Positions 55,842 through 64,000 of a DNA stretch of 64,000 nt are shown here, piece after piece. The DNA is from Sphingobacterium sp. UBA2700 (GTDB lineage Bacteria > Bacteroidota > Bacteroidia > Sphingobacteriales > Sphingobacteriaceae), in assembly GCA_002354335.1 (NCBI GenBank), contig DELI01000035.1:57530-121529 (forward strand). Reading direction: 5' to 3'. Numbering within the stretch: the first letter of the stretch is position 1; the number at the start of each line of letters is the position of its first letter. The notes beneath the pieces are model-generated. The model was not told the origin of the DNA. It worked only from the letters and a program-made list of their open reading frames with translations, and searched no databases. Position numbers and translations under genes: made by a program.

Positions 55842-56777
55842 TTAACGATAATTAGCAAGCCAGTAGATCGCTAGGCCATCTTTCTCCATTTTCCGGAAAT
55901 AAGTCATCTGTCGTTTAGCAAAGCGATGGATTTCTGTTCGAAGCTTATCATGAAAATCTGCTAAAGTTAGTTCGCCTAACAGATAATAGGAAGCATACTT
56001 GTATTCCAATCCGAACCATTGCAATTGCTCGTGGCTAAGACCGTTTTCCAATAATCCTTGAACTTCCGAAATCAAACCCTCTTCCATTCTCGCCGACAAA
56101 CGCTTATCGATTCTATTTCGTCGAGTCTCCAAAGCGGGCGACAATGCCATGATAAGGTGAGAGTATTGTTTATAAGCGGTATCTATTGGTAGCTCATTTG
56201 TCTTCAAATAGCGCAGAATTTCCAAAGCTCTGAGCAAGCGCTTATGGCTATCCCAATCGATCTGAAAGTCGGAGGGAATATCCTCTGCTTGAATCATTGC
56301 GGTCAATTCTGCTTTCGATAATGCAGCATGTTCCACATGAAATGCCTCATCCCTCGGAATCGAGCTATAGGGTTGAGGCTGTAATAGCGTTTGAACATAG
56401 GATCCCGTTCCGCCGCAGAGTATTGGAAACTTCCTTCTATGGATAATATCCTGATAAGCAATCTCAAAGTCTTTTACGAATTCTCTAACGGAATATTGCG
56501 TTGTCGGAGGTACGATGTCAATCAGATGATAGGGGATACCATCATATTCTTTCAAGTCTTTGCCCGTTCCAATATCTAATCCTTGGTAAACCTGCCTGGA
56601 ATCGGCAGAAATAATTTCCCCATCGAGTGCCTTCGCCAGTTCGACGGCTAACTTCGTTTTGCCTGAAGCCGTGGGGCCGATCAGGATCAAAAGCAAATCA
56701 GGCGAAAGTGTTTCTTTCGCCCAATTAATGTATTTTACAATGTGTTGTGTCGTTCTTAGATCACAAATTTTGTCCAT
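55842..56777 (-). CDS. miaA: tRNA dimethylallyltransferase
   Basis: 311 residues. P-loop GPTASGKT (about 34-41), SADSRQVYQGLDIGTGKD (the DSRQVY motif contacts substrate tRNA; TGKD replaces the usual TAKP), PILCGGTGSYVQTLL, and the C-terminal WFGLEYKYASY and FAKRQMTYFRK tRNA-binding segments. It adds a dimethylallyl group to A37 of tRNAs reading UNN codons. The N-terminal extension of about 30 residues is longer than usual, and the start overlaps the oxidoreductase gene by 22 bases; a downstream start is possible. Confidence 0.88.
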   Translation of the reverse strand: MDKICDLRTTQHIVKYINWAKETLSPDLLLILIGPTASGKTKLAVELAKALDGEIISADSRQVYQGLDIGTGKDLKEYDGIPYHLIDIVPPTTQYSVREFVKDFEIAYQDIIHRRKFPILCGGTGSYVQTLLQPQPYSSIPRDEAFHVEHAALSKAELTAMIQAEDIPSDFQIDWDSHKRLLRALEILRYLKTNELPIDTAYKQYSHLIMALSPALETRRNRIDKRLSARMEEGLISEVQGLLENGLSHEQLQWFGLEYKYASYYLLGELTLADFHDKLRTEIHRFAKRQMTYFRKMEKDGLAIYWLANYR

Positions 56778-57928
56778 TTCTCGTTGCTGTCGTTGCTTTT
56801 TACAACTGTATCAATGAAGGCCATTCCACGCACACCGTCGTAAACATTTGGAAAGTCCTGTGCTTCAGCAGATGGCGTTACGCCGTCCTTCTTCGCCGAT
56901 ACAGTCAATGCAAAGTTACGGTAAATGTTTGCAAAAGACTCCAACAATCCTTCCGGATGTCCTGCAGGAATACGCGTATTATGCGTTGCAAAGCTGCTTA
57001 ATGTAAATGGAGCAGCATAAGCATTACCCGTGCGGTATAATTGTCTAGGCTGATCCAGCATCTTAATGATTAAATTATTTGGATCTTCATTCGCCCATTC
57101 CAATCCGCCCTTCTCACCATATACACGAATGCGAACTGCATTTTCCTCACCCGCAGAGATCTGCGACGCCATCAACACACCTTTCGCACCATCTTCAAAA
57201 CGCAATAATACCGAACCATCATCATCCAACATGCGACCTTCAACAAATGTTGTCAAATCTGCACAAACCTCTTGAATCTTCAATCCAGTAACATACTCTG
57301 CCAAATGCGCAGCATGCGTACCGATATCACCCATTACTAAAGACTTGCCCGAACGCTTCGGATCTGCGCGCCATGCAGCACCAGCATTGCCCTCGCGCTC
57401 GCTCAGACGGCTTAACCATCCCTGCGGATACTCGACAACAATCTTACGGATTTTTCCGAAATGCCCTTCTCTCACCATCGCCTTCGCCTGTTTTACCATC
57501 GGATAGCCAGAGTAAGTATGTGTCAAACACAAGGTGCGACCTGTACGCTCAACAACAGCCTGAAGCTCTTGTGCCTCCTCTAAAGAAACAGTCATCGGCT
57601 TCTCCACAACAACATCAAAGCCCTTCTCTAAAGCCAATTTTGCAGGAGCAAAGTGCAAGAAGTTAGGCGTAACGATCGTAACGAAATCCATACGCTCGCC
57701 TTCCGGCAGCTGTGCTTCCTTCTCAATCATCTCTTCGTATGTTGCATAAACACGGTCATCAGCAACAAATAAATCCCTGCCCGATTGCAAAGAAATCTCC
57801 GGATTAACGCTGAAGGCACCACATACTAATTCTATTTTTCCATCCATAAAGGCAGCAATGCGGTGAACGGCGCCAATAAACGCATCATTTCCACCACCGA
57901 CCATGCCCATGCGAAGTTTTCGTTTCAT
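56756..57928 (-). CDS. Gfo/Idh/MocA family oxidoreductase
   Basis: 390 residues, cytoplasmic (no signal peptide). Rossmann fold with MVGGGNDAFIGAVHR at the N-terminus, VVEKPMT as the conserved EKP motif (about residue 112), and DIGTHAAHLAEYVTG with a catalytic-site His. These enzymes oxidise or reduce sugar derivatives with NAD(P). Upstream of and overlapping miaA. Confidence 0.9.
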   Translation of the reverse strand: MKRKLRMGMVGGGNDAFIGAVHRIAAFMDGKIELVCGAFSVNPEISLQSGRDLFVADDRVYATYEEMIEKEAQLPEGERMDFVTIVTPNFLHFAPAKLALEKGFDVVVEKPMTVSLEEAQELQAVVERTGRTLCLTHTYSGYPMVKQAKAMVREGHFGKIRKIVVEYPQGWLSRLSEREGNAGAAWRADPKRSGKSLVMGDIGTHAAHLAEYVTGLKIQEVCADLTTFVEGRMLDDDGSVLLRFEDGAKGVLMASQISAGEENAVRIRVYGEKGGLEWANEDPNNLIIKMLDQPRQLYRTGNAYAAPFTLSSFATHNTRIPAGHPEGLLESFANIYRNFALTVSAKKDGVTPSAEAQDFPNVYDGVRGMAFIDTVVKSNDSNEKWTKFVI

Positions 57929-57982
57929 AAATGAGTGTATTTCGATTGATTAAAGATTAAATATAGTAAAATCCTAAAGGAA

Positions 57983-58753
57983 TTAAAGCGGAAGAATCAA
58001 TTTTGTGCTGCCACTGTTGGCGTGCAGATAGCCCTCAGGATATTTTTCTTTATAGACTGATAGGTCTTCATCCTCATGTATCGGGATTTGCTGATCGGCA
58101 GTAATCCAGAATCGCTGTCCAGGCATTGTTTTAACCACTTCAAAACCTATCTTCTGCAGGCTGGAATCCTGTGTCCAATCCGCATCCACGTAAGTCATGA
58201 TATCGCTCGGCTTAAAATCTTTAATGAATGCCTGTATCAGTTTAGAGAGCCCGCCTATAACAATGATATCGCTCTTATGGCAGAACCGGATCAACTCAAA
58301 CGAACGGTAATCTTCGGCTTTATCGTGCATTCTTCGACCAGCACTGAATACGGCTAGCGATACCAACTCTCCCTGATGATATAAACCATAGCGATACTTG
58401 CCAGGCAGAGCCACCTGCAGATGATGCTCTTTGAGAAATTCCAAGGCGATGCGCTTTTCGATTCTAGCGGCTACGGTCGAACGGGCATAGACTTTTTCGG
58501 CACGTCCCGCTTGCACCTTCAGGCGGTTATATATCTTTTTCGAATCGCGACGTAGCTGATCTTCAGAAATATGGATGGTCTTTTCCCCCGATCCCGGAGT
58601 CGTTCCTTGTGAAACATCTGCATAATAATGTATCGCAAAACCCATTCCCTCCGCTGTAATCAGCGTATAGCCTGCATATTCCGTCATCGCGGGGCTGAGC
58701 TTTAGCCCATAACCAATGAAGTTCAATAATCCGATCATTCCCGCGTTTGCCAT
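57983..58753 (-). CDS. Hef-like domain protein, unknown function
   Basis: 256 residues. The middle and C-terminal half (about 95-235) follows the pattern of the phage Hef-like homing-endonuclease-associated domain: EFLKEHHLQ, YGLYHQGELVSLAVFS, SFELIRFCHKSD, VIGGLSKLIQAFI, and the YVDADWTQDSSLQKIGF segment. The N-terminus (LLNFIGYGLKLSP) does not look like a known nuclease. Cytoplasmic. Divergent from def. I do not know its function; the domain is usually tied to phage or DNA mobile elements, yet the context is housekeeping. Confidence 0.6.
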   Translation of the reverse strand: MANAGMIGLLNFIGYGLKLSPAMTEYAGYTLITAEGMGFAIHYYADVSQGTTPGSGEKTIHISEDQLRRDSKKIYNRLKVQAGRAEKVYARSTVAARIEKRIALEFLKEHHLQVALPGKYRYGLYHQGELVSLAVFSAGRRMHDKAEDYRSFELIRFCHKSDIIVIGGLSKLIQAFIKDFKPSDIMTYVDADWTQDSSLQKIGFEVVKTMPGQRFWITADQQIPIHEDEDLSVYKEKYPEGYLHANSGSTKLILPL

Positions 58754-58805
58754 GCGCCAAAATTACTCTATTTAACAACAATATGCGGCAATCCTAAATT
58801 ATTAA

Positions 58806-58813
58806 TAACTTTG
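58806..58813 (+). promoter_or_regulatory. promoter -7 element of def
   Basis: TAACTTTG, 18 bases before the ATG at 58832. The -33 element is not clear. Confidence 0.55.
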
Positions 58814-58831
58814 TACCGTAAAATTATTCAG

Positions 58832-59419
58832 ATGAAGTTACCTATAGTTGCATATGGAGATCCGGTTTTGAGGAAGAAAACCGAAGAGATTGATGAGGAT
58901 TATCCAAATTTGAAAGAGACCATCGCGAACATGTTCGAAACCATGTATGCGGCAAATGGCGTAGGAATCGCAGCACCACAGGTCGGCCTTCCTATCCGTT
59001 TATTCGTGATCGATGCGTCTCCATTTGGTGAGGATGATGAAGATGGACCAGGAGATCCTACCGCAAAAGACTTTAAACGCGTATTCATCAACCCTATTTT
59101 GGTGGAAGAATCGGGTAACAAATGGGCGTTTAGCGAAGGCTGCCTAAGTATTCCACATATCAATGAGGAAGTGATGCGCCAGGAAAATGTTATCATCAAT
59201 TACCTAGACGAGAACTTCGAAGAGCAAGAAGAAGAGCTAACCGGACTAGCTGCTCGTGTAGTTCAGCATGAATATGACCATATCGAAGGAAAGCTATTTA
59301 TAGATAAGCTTAGCCCCTTGAAAAAGGCGATGTTGAAGGGAAAACTAGACTCTATCTCAAAAGGACAAGTTCGCGTTTCTTACAAAATGTCTTTCCCATT
59401 GATGAAAAAAGGTAGATAG
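58832..59419 (+). CDS. def: peptide deformylase
   Basis: 195 residues from the ATG at 58832; a TTG at 58811 would put the -7 element in the gene. All three motifs are present: GVGIAAPQVGL, EGCLSIP with the metal-binding Cys, and QHEYDHIEG with the HExxH zinc/iron site. Removes the formyl group from nascent N-terminal methionine. Monocistronic with a terminator behind it. Confidence 0.96.
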   Translation: MKLPIVAYGDPVLRKKTEEIDEDYPNLKETIANMFETMYAANGVGIAAPQVGLPIRLFVIDASPFGEDDEDGPGDPTAKDFKRVFINPILVEESGNKWAFSEGCLSIPHINEEVMRQENVIINYLDENFEEQEEELTGLAARVVQHEYDHIEGKLFIDKLSPLKKAMLKGKLDSISKGQVRVSYKMSFPLMKKGR

Positions 59420-59461
59420 CGCGTGTCAGCAGATTGCTGAAACATAACTTATATAATCATT

Positions 59462-59493
59462 TGAGAGCCGCAACAATTTAGCGGCTCTTTCTG
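59462..59493 (+). terminator. terminator of def
   Basis: GAGAGCCGC / GCGGCTCTTTC arms with a 9-base loop followed by TTTT. Confidence 0.8.
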
Positions 59494-59633
59494 TTTTAAA
59501 CCTACTTTAAGATTGTTAATCCCTATTGCAATTATATAATTCCGCTCGACCAACGCCCCAATCATCCTCCCGATATCGATTTATTTTGCTTGTTTTGAAT
59601 CAATAACGATTATCGAACTCAAAACCGGATACC

Positions 59634-60740
59634 ATGAAAAGATATCAGCTAATATTTGGATTGCTGTGCTTCTGCCTATTGTCAGCTTGTAAGAAGGATA
59701 AGAACGAACCTTATTTTGAATGGGGCGTAGGCGTGAACCAGTTGCGCGTCTATGCAATAGATGATGTAACCTATGTTATTAAACCAGATAATTCGCTTTG
59801 GGCACGCGGAGGGATATTTACTGCAGAGGTAGGTACCAAGGACAAGGGCTATAAGATGATCGAACAGAATGTGAAAAAGGTTGAAGGCAACTGCTTCAGT
59901 TTATATATCCAAAAAACGGATAATTCGGTGTGGGGGTCTGATAGATACTATGTCCAAAATTTGGCGGATGTGAAAGATAATAAACCACTGGAGAAAATTG
60001 CCGATGGTGCGATGGATATTTCGGCAGGGAATTACTTTGTTGCTATTTTAAAGACTGATGGTACAGTTTGGGGTTTTGGTCAAAACGGGCACGGAGAATT
60101 TGGGATAGGTTCTAGAACCTATGACAAACTTCCATTGACCAAGATCGCTTCTAATGTGTCACAGATTGCTACAGGATTCTCTAATATCTACCTTTTGAAA
60201 ACGGATTCGACCTTATGGTCGGCCGGTGATGATTTGTATGGTAAATTAGGTTATGTGACGACTGGAAATCAACTTACATTCAAGAAGGTCGCGGATCATA
60301 TTAAATTAGTACGCGCTAGTGGAAATAATGTAATGATGATTAATAATAAGGATGAGGCCTGGAGTTTTGGGGGCAATGCGAATGGCGTGCAAGGAATCGG
60401 CACGAGAAGTCAAGACCCAACTTACCCGCACAAAGTCGGCGAGCAGGTGGCGAATGTCTACCCAAACAACTTCTGCTCCTTCTTTCTAAAAACGAATGGT
60501 ACACTTTGGGCATCAGGCTCCAATAGTCGGGGGCAGATGGGAATTGCCACTCCAAAGGAATCATTCCATTTTATCCAAGTCGCTGACGAAGTGAAAGGCA
60601 TGACCGTTGAAGGGGGTTCAGGCCATAGTATTGCGCTGAAGGCTGGACGATTTGTAGGAGCCGGGAATAACTGGTATAAACAATTAAGCAATGAGGCTGT
60701 CGAATACATCGCCGTATGGACCGACTTTATTATGCCATAA
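59634..60740 (+). CDS. RCC1-repeat lipoprotein
   Basis: 368 residues. Lipobox LLSAC near residue 19. The mature part has about six RCC1-type blades, each with K(T/N).(G/S)(T/S)(L/V)W..G.(N/D) such as KTDGTVWGFGQNGHGEFGIG, KTDSTLWSAGDDLYGKLG and KTNGTLWASGSNSRGQMGI. These form a beta-propeller on the outer membrane surface. Such bacterial proteins have no established function. Convergent with the TRIC-type channel gene. Confidence 0.85.
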   Translation: MKRYQLIFGLLCFCLLSACKKDKNEPYFEWGVGVNQLRVYAIDDVTYVIKPDNSLWARGGIFTAEVGTKDKGYKMIEQNVKKVEGNCFSLYIQKTDNSVWGSDRYYVQNLADVKDNKPLEKIADGAMDISAGNYFVAILKTDGTVWGFGQNGHGEFGIGSRTYDKLPLTKIASNVSQIATGFSNIYLLKTDSTLWSAGDDLYGKLGYVTTGNQLTFKKVADHIKLVRASGNNVMMINNKDEAWSFGGNANGVQGIGTRSQDPTYPHKVGEQVANVYPNNFCSFFLKTNGTLWASGSNSRGQMGIATPKESFHFIQVADEVKGMTVEGGSGHSIALKAGRFVGAGNNWYKQLSNEAVEYIAVWTDFIMP

Positions 60741-60761
60741 ACTTACCGATTAGCTTGAACC

Positions 60762-61379
60762 TTACTCTTCCTTCTCGACCATAGGTACTGAAGGAAGGGA
60801 AAGATTATAGCGCACGGATAGAAAGCGAATAATAAAAACCATACTCGCACTCACAAAGGCGTTGATATTTTCCGAAATAGGTGTCATCTGCAACAGGACG
60901 TAGCAAATAGCTCCGGCTAAGCAGGCCGAGGCATAGATCTCTTTTCTCAGGATCAGCGGGGTCTCATTCATCAAGGTGTCCCGAATAACACCGCCCATAC
61001 TCGCTGAAAACATACCCAACATAACGGCAGCAATAGCGCTGCTTTCGTAACTTAAGGACTTCTGAACTCCTACCACCGTAAAGAAACCAATACCGATCGC
61101 GTCAAATAGGAAAAGGGTGCGGGCGAAACTGTCTAATCGTTTATTGAAGAGAATGGAGATAGTTACCCCCACAAAAATTGCAATCAAATAATTACCGTCC
61201 TCAACCCAAACTGGGCGGATATTTAAAAACACATCGCGGAGGGAACCTCCACCAATGGCAGTCACGAAGCCCATAAATGTAGCTCCAAACACATCTATAC
61301 CCTTTCGGTTTGCCGCCATGGCGCCCGAGATTGCAAAGACCATCGTTCCTAAGAGGTCTATAAAGTATATAAATTCCAT
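60762..61379 (-). CDS. TRIC-type cation channel (UPF0126)
   Basis: 205 residues from the ATG ending at 61379. Two repeated three-helix units, each with a GGG..RD or GG..RD motif: AIGGGSLRDVFL and ASMGGVIRDTL. Seven transmembrane helices expected, as in prokaryotic TRIC channels, which conduct potassium or other monovalent cations as homotrimers in the inner membrane. The longer reading to 61412 is unlikely. Monocistronic. Confidence 0.9.
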   Translation of the reverse strand: MEFIYFIDLLGTMVFAISGAMAANRKGIDVFGATFMGFVTAIGGGSLRDVFLNIRPVWVEDGNYLIAIFVGVTISILFNKRLDSFARTLFLFDAIGIGFFTVVGVQKSLSYESSAIAAVMLGMFSASMGGVIRDTLMNETPLILRKEIYASACLAGAICYVLLQMTPISENINAFVSASMVFIIRFLSVRYNLSLPSVPMVEKEE

Positions 61380-61473
61380 GCAATGCCTGCTTTTACGCCT
61401 ACAATGATACAAAAATTATTAAACCCCTAAGTAAGGAATTGTCTTTGCTTTATAAACTTGACCTATACAAATA

Positions 61474-61496
61474 AAGGAGCCTTGAGAGGGCTCCTT
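61474..61496 (-). terminator. terminator of the blaI-M56 operon
   Basis: AAGGAGCC / GGCTCCTT stem with a 7-base loop, T-rich on the minus strand afterwards. Confidence 0.65.
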
Positions 61497-61549
61497 ACTA
61501 AACAAACTAAACAACGATAGTTGATGGGTTATCCTCGAATGAGGATGGG

Positions 61550-63301
61550 CTAATTCTTTCCCGGATTTTTTTCCTTACGCAAGGCATCCAGGTCTTCCTT
61601 ATATTTCCTGTCAATTTCTTTGAATTCAGAACTGCTGCGAAATTCCTCCTCAGCTTTTACTTTCGCCTTCCACTCCGGAGAATCGAAATATTTCTCAATT
61701 TCTTTACCGTGGTCTTCGATCTTTTTTATTTTATCTTTCCATGCCGGCGAGTTGAAATACTCATCCACCTTAGACGCATCCTTTTCTAATTTGGCAATCT
61801 TTTCGTGCCACTCCGGCGACTCAAAATATTGTTCAATTTCTTTGCTCTGTGCTTCAATAGACTTCAACATATCTTTCCATTCCTTCGACTCGTAGTATTT
61901 AGCCATATCGGCACCCGATTCTGCCATCTTCTTCACGTTTGCTTTCCATTCCGGAGAATCGAATTGTTTTTTAACGTTCGCATTTAAATCTTCAATCTTC
62001 TGCTTCCATTTCGGCGAATTGAAATATTCATTGATCGACTTGGATTGCGATTGTATGGACTCCATTTGTTGCTTCCATTCAGGCGATTTGAAATACTCAT
62101 TCACACTGGCCGATTCTGCATGCAATGCATCCAGATGTGCCTGAACCTCCGCAGGTAGTTTGGTCGAATCTTGCTGAGACAGCGATGTCGTAACGCTGCG
62201 GCTGTGTTTTTTCTTCTTTGTCGTATCCTGCTGAGCTGCTAGGGGAGGTAGAGCGGCCAATGCTTTTGGAATTTCCAACAATTGCACTTTTTCGGACTCT
62301 TCTGCTTTCGCTTCGTTGTTCGGAACTAACCAAGCGACTGTGACTAGCACAACAGAGCTGATTAACAACGCTATAAGCTGCTGTTTTACACTGATGTAAT
62401 TTGTTTCCATTTTGGTGATTCTTTTAATTCGTTTAAATAAACTATTTCTTCCCGTCGCCGCCATGCTCAATGGATGACTATTCCCCTGGCGCAGGGTTTC
62501 TAATTCGACCAAAGCATGTGCATAGGTTATCGGTTTTTCTACATGCTCAAGTACCATATCGTCGCAGGCATGCTCGCGTTCGCGTTCCATAATTTTCGAT
62601 AATGCCCAAACAAAGGGATTAAAGAAGAGAATGGTCTCGATCGTCACCTTAATCAGATTCAACAAGTAATCCTTACGCTTGATATGTGCGAGCTCATGTA
62701 ATAGGATTGATTCGACCTGCTCAAGCTCCATCATATTCGCATAGGCGAACGGGAACAATACAACCGGCTTAAAGAAGCCTATGGTGATAGGCACGGATAT
62801 ACGTTCCGACAAGAATAATGGAACATAGCCTTTAATATTTAAGATGGCTTTTGCATGGTCAAATTTCGCCTGCCATTCCAACGGGCTGCCGTGCAGACTC
62901 TTATATTTAAGGCGACGCAATTTGAGAAAACTATTAAAGAGAATAGCAGTCTGCAATAGAATCCCGATACTATAGATAGTAAACAGATAAGGGAAAAGGC
63001 TTTCCAATTGAAAATGATTCTCCGGGATATAGCCGATATGCTTCGCCATATTTTCTACGTTTATCGGTAGGGTGTCCGTTTGCTCAAACGGAACCTGATA
63101 ATAATACATAAAGCTGCAAGCAAAACCTGCTGTCAATACCATTTGAAAAAGGAATGCTAGATTATGCTTTCCACGGGCATGCATTTTTGGAAAGACAATC
63201 ATCGCCAGGCATAACAGTATATAAAGGATTGCTCCCTGCCAGAGCGAGTGGAGCATGCTCCAACTGACCGCCGTTGTGATTTGATAGATTAAGGCTTCCA
63301 T
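61550..63301 (-). CDS. BlaR1-like M56 metallopeptidase with repeat tail
   Basis: 583 residues. Transmembrane segments in the N-terminal half, zinc motif HELAH (202-206) with the further ligand region EREREHACDDM, and a last helix near 310-330. Beyond it lies a periplasmic tail without a penicillin-binding domain. From residue 400 on it contains seven repeats of about 22 residues, each with YF(D/N/E/K)SPEWK and a charged helix. It likely senses an envelope signal and cleaves the BlaI repressor encoded two bases upstream. Confidence 0.88.
   Translation of the reverse strand: MEALIYQITTAVSWSMLHSLWQGAILYILLCLAMIVFPKMHARGKHNLAFLFQMVLTAGFACSFMYYYQVPFEQTDTLPINVENMAKHIGYIPENHFQLESLFPYLFTIYSIGILLQTAILFNSFLKLRRLKYKSLHGSPLEWQAKFDHAKAILNIKGYVPLFLSERISVPITIGFFKPVVLFPFAYANMMELEQVESILLHELAHIKRKDYLLNLIKVTIETILFFNPFVWALSKIMEREREHACDDMVLEHVEKPITYAHALVELETLRQGNSHPLSMAATGRNSLFKRIKRITKMETNYISVKQQLIALLISSVVLVTVAWLVPNNEAKAEESEKVQLLEIPKALAALPPLAAQQDTTKKKKHSRSVTTSLSQQDSTKLPAEVQAHLDALHAESASVNEYFKSPEWKQQMESIQSQSKSINEYFNSPKWKQKIEDLNANVKKQFDSPEWKANVKKMAESGADMAKYYESKEWKDMLKSIEAQSKEIEQYFESPEWHEKIAKLEKDASKVDEYFNSPAWKDKIKKIEDHGKEIEKYFDSPEWKAKVKAEEEFRSSSEFKEIDRKYKEDLDALRKEKNPGKN
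61649..62104 (-). repeat. seven coding repeats in the M56 tail
   Basis: Tandem units of 21-23 codons with consensus (I/V).(E/K)YF.SPEWK followed by a charged helix. Residues 400-551 of the protein. Units are diverged at DNA level, so old duplications under protein-level selection are likely. Confidence 0.85.
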
Positions 63302-63303
63302 GG

Positions 63304-63666
63304 TTAATTATTTTCAAGGTTCTTTAAAAATGCTTTTATCTCATCGATCTCCTTTTTGCTGGTGCGCTCATTTCCCAAAGCCTGCATCACTAAACGCGCC
63401 GTCGAACCATTATATACCGTATCAATCATTTTATCTAAGAATTGATTTTGCGTATCTTCTTTATTGATCTTCGCAACATATAAATGGGTCTTGGATGAAG
63501 TATCTCTATCCACCATGCCTTTATCATGCATAATCTGCATTAGTTTTAAGATGGTAGTATAGCCAACGTCTTTCTTCTCTAAGCTTTCAAATACTTCGCG
63601 GACACTAGATTGTCCCTTTTTCCAAAGCACTTGTAAGATTTCCATTTCGCTATCTGTCGGTTTCAT
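63304..63666 (-). CDS. BlaI/MecI/CopY family repressor
   Basis: 120 residues, the normal family length. Winged helix (about 5-75: SEMEILQVLWKKGQSSVREV, VGYTTILKLMQIMHDKGMV) and a C-terminal dimerisation region. It binds palindromic operators in its own promoter and is removed by the M56 peptidase when induced. Two dyads just upstream fit that role. Confidence 0.92.
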   Translation of the reverse strand: MKPTDSEMEILQVLWKKGQSSVREVFESLEKKDVGYTTILKLMQIMHDKGMVDRDTSSKTHLYVAKINKEDTQNQFLDKMIDTVYNGSTARLVMQALGNERTSKKEIDEIKAFLKNLENN

Positions 63667-63684
63667 ATCTCTTTTGGTTACATC

Positions 63685-63724
63685 TACGAATCATTTCGTA
63701 ATCAAATGTACGAAGGTTTTCGTA
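63685..63724 (-). promoter_or_regulatory. blaI promoter with two operator dyads
   Basis: Two copies of TACGAA-N4-TTCGTA (63685-63700 and 63709-63724), 24 bases from centre to centre. Between and partly under them lies the -7 element TACATTTG (63703-63710, minus strand). Repressor bound at either site would block RNA polymerase. Confidence 0.8.
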
Positions 63725-63769
63725 AATCCAAAATATTTTAACATTTTTTTGAAAATAGCTGGTGGGTAT

Positions 63770-63858
63770 CGTTTTGAACCAAGAAAGGAAGGGTAGTATG
63801 TTATTGTCTTGAACCAGGAAAGGAAGGATGAAAGGATTGACAGGATCATGTATTGTCG
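63770..63858. repeat. AGGAAAGGAAGGAT repeats
   Basis: TTGAACCAAGAAAGGAAGGG (63775-63794) and TTGAACCAGGAAAGGAAGGA (63810-63829), and a shorter CGAAAGGAAGGATTTAAGG at 63911. This motif family is dispersed through intergenic DNA of many Bacteroidota as far as I recall. Confidence 0.65.
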
Positions 63859-63860
63859 CG

Positions 63861-63985
63861 GATATTACGCCATAGGTCTTAATACTAAGTACTAAATACT
63901 AACTACTACACGAAAGGAAGGATTTAAGGTGTGAGCAGGATATTACGCCATAGGTCTTAATACTAACTACTAACTACTAACTACT
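63861..63985. repeat. two direct copies of the 14-kb element's end unit
   Basis: GATATTACGCCATAGGTCTT followed by (ACTAACT-like) tandem units at 63861-63908 and again at 63939-63985. The same unit, inverted, forms both ends of the element at 14011-14310. Head-to-tail here, head-to-head there. Confidence 0.75.
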
Positions 63986-64000
63986 ATTCGATAGCTTAAA

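Noticed and set aside
61647..62104. Repeats considered as CRISPR-like array
   Set aside because: Units are coding, diverged and contiguous with the M56 frame; there are no identical repeats with unique spacers.

Overview
The window looks like chromosomal DNA of a Bacteroidota species, most likely a Sphingobacteriaceae member close to Sphingobacterium. Evidence read from the sequence: many promoters of the Bacteroidota type (TTTG, about 19 bases, TAnnTTTG), several TonB-dependent receptors with carboxypeptidase-like N-terminal domains, LytS/LytTR two-component genes, FISUMP/fimbrillin-like lipoproteins, DUF4838, DUF6766 and DUF1573 proteins, and a BlaI/M56 pair. There is no rRNA operon, CRISPR array, prophage or intact insertion sequence. 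The genus is inferred by family recognition, not by a search.

Layout. 0-2.2 kb: cut-off PIG-L deacetylase, a hairpin with three DnaA-box-like sites, then DUF6952, thioredoxin and peroxiredoxin genes (redox defence). 2.4-3.2 kb: tRNA-Arg and a hicAB module whose toxin gene is frameshifted. 3.5-8.9 kb: a two-gene TPR/FG-GAP operon and mgtC-mgtA. At about 8.89 kb a truncated mgtC meets a truncated glycosidase head to head, which looks like a deletion scar. 9.2-16 kb: YbjJ-like MFS transporter, Oar-type TonB receptor, a repeat-filled gap with a MITE-like element, and a secreted calcineurin-like phosphoesterase. 16-20.7 kb: two tandem cassettes, each a 60-residue peptide plus a fimbrillin/FISUMP lipoprotein; the left lipoprotein is frameshifted. 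21-25.7 kb: tRNA-Lys followed by an AT-rich accessory stretch (DUF3892, an unknown frameshifted gene), then a rifampin ADP-ribosyltransferase and a NYN/LOTUS protein.

26.2-34.4 kb is the most interesting block: a five-gene minus-strand operon (HEAT-repeat membrane protein, processive GT2, giant TPR plus outer-membrane barrel, DUF4838 lipoprotein, DUF1573 lipoprotein). Its logic matches a synthase-dependent exopolysaccharide machine in the manner of PgaC/PgaA, with different accessory parts. 35.4-39.4 kb holds a GT4, a helical-barrel glycosidase-like protein and a divergent GH130 enzyme. 39.4-46.5 kb: DUF6766, SDR, small membrane protein, lipoprotein, phosphatidylserine decarboxylase, DUF4256 and a TPR/HTH regulator.

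46.5-51.2 kb: LytTR response regulator, LytS-type kinase, TPR protein and TonB receptor, all on the minus strand. 51.3-56.8 kb: AONS-like PLP enzyme, HU, TPR protein, a 29-residue AURKAIP1/COX24 ribosomal protein, RNase G and MiaA. 56.7-63.7 kb: Gfo/Idh/MocA oxidoreductase, a Hef-like domain protein, peptide deformylase, RCC1 lipoprotein, TRIC-type channel, and a BlaI-M56 pair with two clear operator dyads and an unusual seven-unit repeat tail. The last 250 bases are dispersed repeats, one family of which also builds the element at 14 kb. Three single-base frameshifts lie in the first 24 kb, so either pseudogenes or sequence errors are present.
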